From positions 171,535 through 235,534 of the forward strand of contig NZ_PEBU01000006.1 in assembly GCF_002887595.1 (NCBI RefSeq): 64,000 nucleotides of DNA. Reading direction: 5' to 3'. This stretch comes from Bowmanella denitrificans. Its GTDB lineage: Bacteria > Pseudomonadota > Gammaproteobacteria > Enterobacterales > Alteromonadaceae. The notes beneath the pieces are model-generated. The model was given only the letters and a program-made list of their open reading frames with translations. It was not told the DNA's origin and searched no databases. The position numbers and the translations under genes were made by a program. Positions 58,894-64,000 of the stretch are shown here, one piece after another. Each line of letters starts with the position of its first letter. Position 1 is the stretch's first letter.

Positions 58894-60528
58894 CTATACT
58901 GCTTCTTCCAGGAAGCTTTTCACTTTCATATAACGCTCTTCCTGCTCCTCACTGAGTTTGCCGTTTTCAATGGTCAGGATACAACTACGTACCATATTAC
59001 TGGCATTTTCAGACAAGCCCTGCTCACGGGATTTCATGGCAATGGCTTGCAACAAATTCAGGGCAATGGAAGGATTTTTCGGCATCAGGCTATAGGCCTG
59101 GCGAAAGGTTTTCAACGCATCATCCAGTTGGCCACTCTGATAGAAGTCCACGGCGTTGTTGTTGAGCTCTTTGGGGGAATACAGAATATCGGCTCTTTCC
59201 TGTTTTTCCTGGCGAACATAACGCAGGAACAACTCACCATGCTCTGGATTATGTTTACAGCGCTTCTCTATTTCTTCCAGCACCGACTGGCAGCGGTCAT
59301 ATAACCCCAGGGCGTGAAAAACCTTGGCTTTATCCAGCAGGTCCTCCAGATCCTGACCTTCGTAATGTTCCTCGCTTATCTGTTCAACCAGGGCTCTGGC
59401 CCGCTCCTTTTCATCCTGTAAATACAGTAAACGGGCATTCACCACTTTCATTTGTTCCTGCAGCTCGGTTTTGGGAAAGGCCTGCTGAAACTGGCGGATA
59501 TAGTCGTTGGCCTGCTTAACCAATTGTGCGGTTTCCTGCTCGTCGGCAGTCATGGCATAGTCAATGCCAGCGCGGGCCACATTGATGTAGTTTTGCGGTT
59601 TGTCGTGAATAGAGTGCTTGGCAAATTTCACGATACGTTTGGCGGCTTCGAACTGGGTTTCGTAATCGTGGGTGAGACGCGACAGGTTGATTGCCATCCG
59701 GTGGCGACGCAAATTACGCGGCGAAATCTCTGCTGCCATCAACACAGCTTCCAGGGCTGATTCAAAATCCTGTTGTTTGACATGCAAACCGCATAGCAGA
59801 TCATAGGCGACTAACTGTGAGTCCGGCTTAAACGCAAGCTGCAAAATCAGCTTTTCTGCTTCCTCGTCTTCATCCAATTTAATCAGTGCGTTGACTAGCC
59901 CTAGCTTGGCCCAGGTAAAAGGCTGGACATTGATAATGGCAAAATAGAATTCTTTGGCATCTTTCGCCCTGTCACAGGCCAGTAACAGCTCGCCTTTGGT
60001 TTTCAGGGCCAGCGGGAAAAACTCAGCGTGTTCAGGGCGGGTCAGAAACTCTTCTATGGCATCTAATGCCCGAATAAAGTCGTCTTTATCCATTAACTCA
60101 TAAATGGGCAGTAACGCTTTTTTTCGTTTGAGCACCCGGCTCAGGCGTTTGTCCAGGTCCTTAACACTAAAGGGCTTGGCCAGAAAGTCGTCCGGTTGCA
60201 GCTCAATAATGCTGTGTACCAACTCTGAGCTGGTATCGGCACTGATAAAGATAAAGGCGGTGGTAAGGGGCAGGGCATGGCTGTTTTTCAGCTGGTCGTA
60301 GAGGTAGTAACCGTCCTGATCTTTTTTCAGGTTATAAGAACAGACTATCAGGTCAAAATGCTCTTCCTCGATAGTGTTCAGGGCGGCGTTGGCCTTATCC
60401 ACGTAGGTGATATCGCGGAATCCCAGTTCTTCCAGTGAATATTTAATGTATCCCTGTGCCAGTACCTGCTCATCAATAATCAGCACACGACAGGCTTTGG
60501 CCAGCTTTGAATCCATACTGCTCTGCAC
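58894..60528 (-). CDS. TPR protein with degenerate receiver domain
   Basis: The 544-residue protein has an N-terminal CheY-like receiver (about 12-135) and helical TPR-like repeats to the end. The receiver lacks the usual phospho-Asp: the beta3 end reads FDLIVCSYNL, with Ser64 where Asp is expected, although Asp19-Glu20 and the Lys of FLAKPFS are present. The C-terminus contains TPR consensus parts (NNAVDFYQSGQLDDALKTFRQAYSLMPKNPSIALNLL). It likely acts as a phosphorylation-independent scaffold or pseudo-receiver; partners unknown. Confidence 0.85.
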   Translation of the reverse strand: MQSSMDSKLAKACRVLIIDEQVLAQGYIKYSLEELGFRDITYVDKANAALNTIEEEHFDLIVCSYNLKKDQDGYYLYDQLKNSHALPLTTAFIFISADTSSELVHSIIELQPDDFLAKPFSVKDLDKRLSRVLKRKKALLPIYELMDKDDFIRALDAIEEFLTRPEHAEFFPLALKTKGELLLACDRAKDAKEFYFAIINVQPFTWAKLGLVNALIKLDEDEEAEKLILQLAFKPDSQLVAYDLLCGLHVKQQDFESALEAVLMAAEISPRNLRRHRMAINLSRLTHDYETQFEAAKRIVKFAKHSIHDKPQNYINVARAGIDYAMTADEQETAQLVKQANDYIRQFQQAFPKTELQEQMKVVNARLLYLQDEKERARALVEQISEEHYEGQDLEDLLDKAKVFHALGLYDRCQSVLEEIEKRCKHNPEHGELFLRYVRQEKQERADILYSPKELNNNAVDFYQSGQLDDALKTFRQAYSLMPKNPSIALNLLQAIAMKSREQGLSENASNMVRSCILTIENGKLSEEQEERYMKVKSFLEEAV

Positions 60529-60771
60529 CGTTGAATAACTTATGCTTAGCTTATCGCATATTTGTGTGGATGCTTAAACCCTTTAACAGCGATTTAACTT
60601 AAGGTAGTGGATAAAGGGAGCCTACACGATGCAAAGACGGTTTAGCTGGCAGTGCCGCAGTAGGGCTGACAAGTTTGAGTTTCAAGCGCTTTAAAGCAGT
60701 GATACCCGCACAAGAAGACAACCCGTATTGGCTTAGTCAAACTACAGAGACAATTTAGCAAACTTGGAATA

Positions 60772-60847
60772 TGGTGGATGGTACTGGGTTCGAACCAGTG
60801 ACCCCCGCCTTGTAAGGGCGGTGCTCTCCCAGCTGAGCTAACCATCC
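60772..60847 (-). tRNA. tRNA-Val (TAC), copy 1
   Basis: The 76-nt cloverleaf reads on the minus strand with acceptor GGATGGT/ACCATCC, discriminator A and encoded CCA. The anticodon loop CTTACAA gives TAC, and the T-arm has GGTTCGAACC. It is identical to the two other copies and most distal from the promoter. Confidence 0.97.
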
Positions 60848-60880
60848 AGGGAGGATATGCGTTTACTTCACTAAGTGAAG

Positions 60881-60956
60881 TGGTGGATGGTACTGGGTTC
60901 GAACCAGTGACCCCCGCCTTGTAAGGGCGGTGCTCTCCCAGCTGAGCTAACCATCC
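60881..60956 (-). tRNA. tRNA-Val (TAC), copy 2
   Basis: This is identical to copy 1. The 33-nt spacer to copy 1 contains a perfect inverted repeat (ACTTCACT/AGTGAAGT) that may fold in the precursor. Confidence 0.97.
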
Positions 60957-60986
60957 AGAGAGATATGCCCACATATTAAAGTGAAG

Positions 60987-61062
60987 TGGTGGATGGTACT
61001 GGGTTCGAACCAGTGACCCCCGCCTTGTAAGGGCGGTGCTCTCCCAGCTGAGCTAACCATCC
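60987..61062 (-). tRNA. tRNA-Val (TAC), copy 3
   Basis: This is identical to copies 1 and 2 and nearest the promoter. The triplet divergent from gltX mirrors valUXY-gltX of E. coli. Confidence 0.97.
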
Positions 61063-61104
61063 ATTATTTCACCTTGCCGCAATGTGCTTGGCAAGTGGGG
61101 GCGT

Positions 61105-61132
61105 ATTATAGGGGGGCGAGCTTGGCTGTCAA
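61105..61132 (-). promoter_or_regulatory. Consensus sigma70 promoter of the tRNA-Val operon
   Basis: On the minus strand a perfect -35 TTGACA (61132-61127) and perfect -10 TATAAT (61110-61105) are separated by 16 bp. The downstream GC-rich stretch is typical of stringently controlled stable-RNA promoters. Confidence 0.9.
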
Positions 61133-61375
61133 CAGTAATTTTAGCGCGATGGTTTGACTGCGCAAAAAGCCATCGCCCTGATGGCATTTTAGGCATACCA
61201 GCCTGAATTATCTCATGTTAAATGCCGCTCAGCAGCGGTCTTAGGGTTCAGGATGCCTTTGGTTTGAACAAAGTTAATCCGCGAAAGCTTTAAACGTCTC
61301 AACTGGGTGCCATGATAGGTTTCTGACTTCAAGGCTGGTAAAATGCCGCCACTTTTTTGTTAGACAGGACAGACT

Positions 61376-62779
61376 ATGACAGTGGTGACCCGTTTTGCGC
61401 CCAGCCCTACTGGCTATTTACACGTGGGTGGTGCCCGCACCGCGCTTTATTCCTGGCTGTATGCCAAGAGCCAGGGCGGCAAGTTTGTATTGCGTATTGA
61501 AGACACCGATATTGAACGGTCAACCCAAGAAGCCATGGATGCCATTTTAGAGGGCATGCAATGGCTGGGATTGGATTGGGATGACGGACCTTATTACCAG
61601 ACCAAGCGTTTTGACCGCTATAACCAGGTGATAGATTCTCTGCTTGCCGAGGGCAAAGCCTATAAATGTTACTGTTCCCGTGAGCGACTGGATACCTTGC
61701 GTGAAGAGCAGATGGCGGCGGGCCTGAAACCCAAGTACGACGGCAAATGTCGCCATGGGGTTGAGCAGGAAGGCTCTTTTGTGGTGCGATTCAAGAATCC
61801 GCAGGATGGTTCGGTAGTGATTAATGACCATATTCGAGGTCGTATTGAGATTGCCAACAGCGAACTGGATGACCTGATTATACGCCGTACCGATGGCACA
61901 CCGACGTATAACTTTTGTGTGGTGGTGGACGACTGGGATATGGGTATTACCCATGTTGTACGTGGTGAAGATCATATCAATAACACGCCCAGACAGATGA
62001 ATATTCTGGAGGCCCTGAACGCGCCTTTACCTGAATATGCCCACGTATCCATGATTCTTGGCGATGATGGTAAGAAACTGTCGAAGCGCCACGGCGCGGT
62101 GAGCGTTATGCAATACCGTGATGATGGCTTTCTGCCTCAGGCTCTGTTGAACTACCTGGTGCGTTTGGGCTGGTCTCATGGTGATCAGGAGATCTTCAGT
62201 CGCGAAGAAATGATCAAGCTGTTCAGTCTGGACGCCATCGGCCAGTCCGCTTCCGCGTTTAATACCGACAAGTTGATTTGGTTAAACCAGCACTATATTA
62301 AAACCTTACCTGGCGCAGAAGTAGCTGAATATGCCAAGTGGCATTTTGACCAGCAAGGTATTGATATCAGCCAGGGACCAGCTCTTGAGCAATTACTGGC
62401 CATTCAGGCGGACAGGGTTAAAACGCTAAAAGAGCTGGCTGAGACCAGTCGCTATTTCTATCAAGAATTTGATGACTTTGATGAGAATGCTGCCAAGAAG
62501 CACTTGCGCCCTGTGGCTAAAGAGCCGCTCGAACTGGTGAAACAGAAGCTACTGGCTGTTGTCGATTGGAATCCAAGCCAAATTCACGATGCCATTAATG
62601 CCACAGCTGAAGAGCTGGGGGTGGGGATGGGCAAAGTGGGTATGCCACTGCGGGTGGCGGTAACTGGCTCTGGTAATTCCCCTTCACTGGATGTCACCCT
62701 GGCTTTGTTGAAAAAAGACCAGGTTGCACAGCGTTTGGACAGAGCGCTCATTTATATAGCAAACAGATCTGAATCTTAA
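61376..62779 (+). CDS. gltX: Glutamyl-tRNA synthetase
   Basis: GltX charges tRNA-Glu. The class I HIGH motif is [19 protein letters not shown] (7-25), the zinc-like CYCSRERL...CRH region lies near residues 98-128, and the KMSKS equivalent is [11 protein letters not shown] near 237. Length is 467 aa (E. coli 471). It lies between tRNA-Val and tRNA-Ala/Glu genes. Its last ~35 bp are duplicated at 63815-63847. Confidence 0.98.
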   Translation: MTVVTRFAPSPTGYLHVGGARTALYSWLYAKSQGGKFVLRIEDTDIERSTQEAMDAILEGMQWLGLDWDDGPYYQTKRFDRYNQVIDSLLAEGKAYKCYCSRERLDTLREEQMAAGLKPKYDGKCRHGVEQEGSFVVRFKNPQDGSVVINDHIRGRIEIANSELDDLIIRRTDGTPTYNFCVVVDDWDMGITHVVRGEDHINNTPRQMNILEALNAPLPEYAHVSMILGDDGKKLSKRHGAVSVMQYRDDGFLPQALLNYLVRLGWSHGDQEIFSREEMIKLFSLDAIGQSASAFNTDKLIWLNQHYIKTLPGAEVAEYAKWHFDQQGIDISQGPALEQLLAIQADRVKTLKELAETSRYFYQEFDDFDENAAKKHLRPVAKEPLELVKQKLLAVVDWNPSQIHDAINATAEELGVGMGKVGMPLRVAVTGSGNSPSLDVTLALLKKDQVAQRLDRALIYIANRSES

Positions 62780-62787
62780 AAAAAGCG

Positions 62788-62816
62788 TTGACAGGGAATA
62801 GGGGCGTGCCTAGAAT
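62788..62816 (+). promoter_or_regulatory. Consensus sigma70 promoter of the tRNA-Ala-Glu array, copy 1
   Basis: A perfect -35 TTGACA is followed by a 17-bp spacer and -10 TAGAAT (5 of 6 consensus), then a GC-rich discriminator (GCGCCCC). It starts ten bases after the gltX stop. Confidence 0.88.
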
Positions 62817-62856
62817 GCGCCCCGCTGTCACACAACAGCAACCTGTTACAAATAAT

Positions 62857-62932
<76 letters not shown>

Positions 62933-62967
62933 AATTTTAGGTTACAGTTAATCGCTGTAACTAGTTA

Positions 62968-63159
62968 CCAAGCCTAGTTGGTAGCGCAGAATAAATTCAG
63001 TAAGGAAAAGGTCGCTCGGTTCACTGGCTCACCTCGCCTTACAGAATTTTAGCGAAGCGGTGCTTCGCTGACAAAAATTCTGTCCCCTTCGTCTAGAGGC
63101 CTAGGACACCGCCCTTTCACGGCGGTAACAGGGGTTCGAATCCCCTAGGGGACGCCATA
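62968..63159 (+). repeat. Duplicated spacer plus tRNA-Glu unit, copy 1
   Basis: The spacer 62968-63081 and the following tRNA-Glu recur, without indels and with few substitutions, at 63384-63575 (offset exactly 416). The spacer contains a hairpin TACCAA/TTGGTA and the stem AGCGAAGC/GCTTCGCT. This is a clear segmental duplication. Confidence 0.9.
63082..63157 (+). tRNA. tRNA-Glu (TTC), copy 1
   Basis: The 76-nt cloverleaf has acceptor GTCCCCT/AGGGGAC, discriminator G and CCA. The anticodon loop CTTTCAC gives TTC and the T-arm has GGTTCGAATCC. Confidence 0.97.
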
Positions 63160-63316
63160 TTTAGAACCAAAGGGTTACGCTGTATGTGACAGCGGCACCG
63201 ACGGGGTGAGAACCCCTGGTTCGACTAAAACGCTGGAGCGTTTTAGAACAGCCGGAAGGCTGGCCCGAAGGGTTAAAGGCAGGAGCCTGGAATAATCCCC
63301 TAGGGGACGCCATATT
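63139..63316. repeat. 23-bp direct repeats of tRNA-Glu 3' end flanking a 132-bp insert
   Basis: 63139-63161, spanning the tRNA-Glu 3' end, recurs exactly at 63294-63316. The 132-bp insert 63162-63293 holds the hairpins AAAACGCT/AGCGTTTT and GCCGGAAGGC. A related cassette lies at 63650-63733. It looks like an att-type duplication at a tRNA, or recombination within the array. No integrase is present. Confidence 0.65.
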
Positions 63317-63383
63317 AAGTTTGCAGATGTTAGTTGACAGTTTGCAGAAGGAATGCCGAAAATTGGCTGTAAGGATATAGTTG

Positions 63384-63575
63384 CCAAGCCTAGTTGGTAA
63401 CGCAGAATAGATTCAGTAAGGAAAAGGTCGCTCGGTTCGCTGGCTCACCTCGCCTTACAGAATTTTAGCGAAGCAGCGCTTCGCTGACAAAAATTCTGTC
63501 CCCTTCGTCTAGAGGCCTAGGACACCGCCCTTTCACGGCGGTAACAGGGGTTCGAATCCCCTAGGGGACGCCAAA
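63384..63575 (+). repeat. Duplicated spacer plus tRNA-Glu unit, copy 2
   Basis: This is the second copy of the 62968-63159 segment, with differences such as AACGCAG for AGCGCAG and AGCAGCGCT for AGCGGTGCT. Confidence 0.9.
63498..63573 (+). tRNA. tRNA-Glu (TTC), copy 2
   Basis: This is identical in sequence to copy 1 at 63082, followed directly by a bidirectional terminator. Confidence 0.97.
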
Positions 63576-63618
63576 TAAACAAAAAGCCCGCTCTATGAGC
63601 GGGCTTTTTGTTTATTTA
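63574..63618. terminator. Perfect palindromic terminator after tRNA-Glu copy 2
   Basis: AAATAAACAAAAAGCCCGCTC and its exact reverse complement surround a 3-nt loop. The GC core (AGCCCGCTC) plus A/T runs on both sides makes it bidirectional. Confidence 0.93.
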
Positions 63619-63649
63619 TTGTACCCACAAGGGATGCTGAACCCCTTCG

Positions 63650-63733
63650 GGTTCGACTACAACGTCAGGAACGTTGTAGAACAGCCGCAGGCTGGCCCGC
63701 AGGGCGAAGGGCAGGAAGCCCGCAATCATCCCC
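63650..63733. repeat. Hairpin-rich cassette related to 63218-63300
   Basis: From GGTTCGACTA the sequence parallels the insert in the first tRNA-Glu tail: ACAACGT/ACGTTGT hairpin, CAGCCGCAGGCTGGCCCG and GGCAGGA. Only some positions are conserved, while stem pairing is kept, suggesting a structured short repeat associated with tRNA genes. Confidence 0.65.
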
Positions 63734-63814
63734 CGCGGAATAATTAAATTCACCAGGAGATGATCCGGGCAATATCTATTGCACACAGGATGGCGAGTGA
63801 ATTGTGAGCAAGGT

Positions 63815-63847
63815 GCTCAATTATATAGCGAACGGAATGGGATCTTA
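63815..63847 (+). pseudogene. gltX: Duplicated 3' tail of gltX
   Basis: The stretch GCTCAATTATATAGCGAACG...ATCTTAA, ending at the stop-codon equivalent 63847, aligns without gaps to the end of gltX (GCTCATTTATATAGCAAACA...) and immediately precedes a duplicated promoter. It is a fragment carried along by the duplication, not a gene. Confidence 0.8.
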
Positions 63848-63857
63848 AAAAAAGCAT

Positions 63858-63886
63858 TGACAGGGAATAGGGGCGTGCCTAGAATG
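63858..63886 (+). promoter_or_regulatory. Consensus sigma70 promoter of the tRNA array, copy 2
   Basis: TTGACA, a 17-bp spacer and TAGAAT, matching the copy after gltX base for base across the core (63858-63886), 37 bp before the second tRNA-Ala. Confidence 0.88.
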
Positions 63887-63923
63887 CGCCCGCTGTCAGG
63901 TAACAGCAACTCGTAAGAGTACT

Positions 63924-63999
<76 letters not shown>

Positions 64000-64000
64000 A

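Noticed and set aside
60642..60974. 110-residue open frame
   Set aside because: It overlaps two tRNA-Val genes and consists of tRNA sequence read as protein.
60772..61062. Regularly spaced repeats as a CRISPR array
   Set aside because: The repeats are three identical tRNA-Val genes.
63175..63387. 70-residue open frame between tRNA genes
   Set aside because: It lies in a hairpin-rich repeat cassette and has no coding signature.

Overview
The window looks like chromosomal DNA of a marine or aquatic gammaproteobacterium of the Alteromonadales (Alteromonadaceae-like). This is inferred from the gene content: an rsxABCDGE-nth operon, the sodium-type flagellar protein MotY, the leuS-lptE-holA-nadD-rsfS-rlmH-mrdA-mrdB-rlpA-dacA cluster, and a tRNA-Ala / gltX / tRNA-Val neighbourhood resembling that of E. 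coli. No rRNA gene, phage or CRISPR array is visible. Base composition is even, and nearly all genes have clear family matches.

Layout. 1-5.2 kb: 2-Cys peroxiredoxin, UspE-like stress protein, a 270-bp MITE-like repeat, RNase T, MotY, GlpQ and GloA. 5.2-11.7 kb: the minus-strand rsxABCDGE-nth operon (electron transport complex plus endonuclease III); RsxC carries an exact-period 36-residue repeat tail. 11.8-12.7 kb: tRNA-Asn with its promoter, then about 740 bp of gene-free DNA containing a cluster of DnaA-box-like 9-mers. 12.7-19.5 kb: MATE transporter, uvrB, a LysR regulator, divergent queC/queE, and an orphan periplasmic binding-like protein. 19.7-30.7 kb: the conserved envelope/housekeeping cluster on the minus strand, with a repeat remnant touching the 3' end of rlpA. 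30.8-47.9 kb: ybeL, then a Wzx/Wzy-type exopolysaccharide locus: an initiating sugar-phosphate transferase, divergent from a plus-strand run (export protein, BY-kinase, four glycosyltransferases, Wzy-like polymerase, Wzx-like flippase, pyruvyl transferase). This run converges on a four-gene minus-strand operon (beta-helix lipoprotein, two sulfotransferases, GT2). Together they suggest a sulfated, possibly pyruvylated polysaccharide.

48-53.8 kb: a cold-shock gene; a tandem 51-bp repeat; a DUF3299 protein divergent from a MacB/LolCDE-like ABC pair whose permease has a His/Asp-rich loop, with a Zur-like palindrome between them; and a LytTR/LytS-type two-component pair. 53.9-60.5 kb: a serine hydrolase, an S66 peptidase, two small proteins, an Atm1-like ABC exporter, and a TPR protein whose receiver domain has Ser at the usual phospho-Asp position. 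60.7-64 kb: three tRNA-Val genes, gltX, and a tRNA-Ala-Glu-Glu-Ala array built by local duplication that includes a copy of the gltX tail. Its first tRNA-Glu has a 23-bp repeat of its 3' end 155 bp downstream.

Most genes are ordinary core genome. The best candidates for something less described are the Zur-box/His-rich ABC cluster, the sulfation operon with its beta-helix lipoprotein, the DnaA-box cluster, and the several families of small structured repeats.
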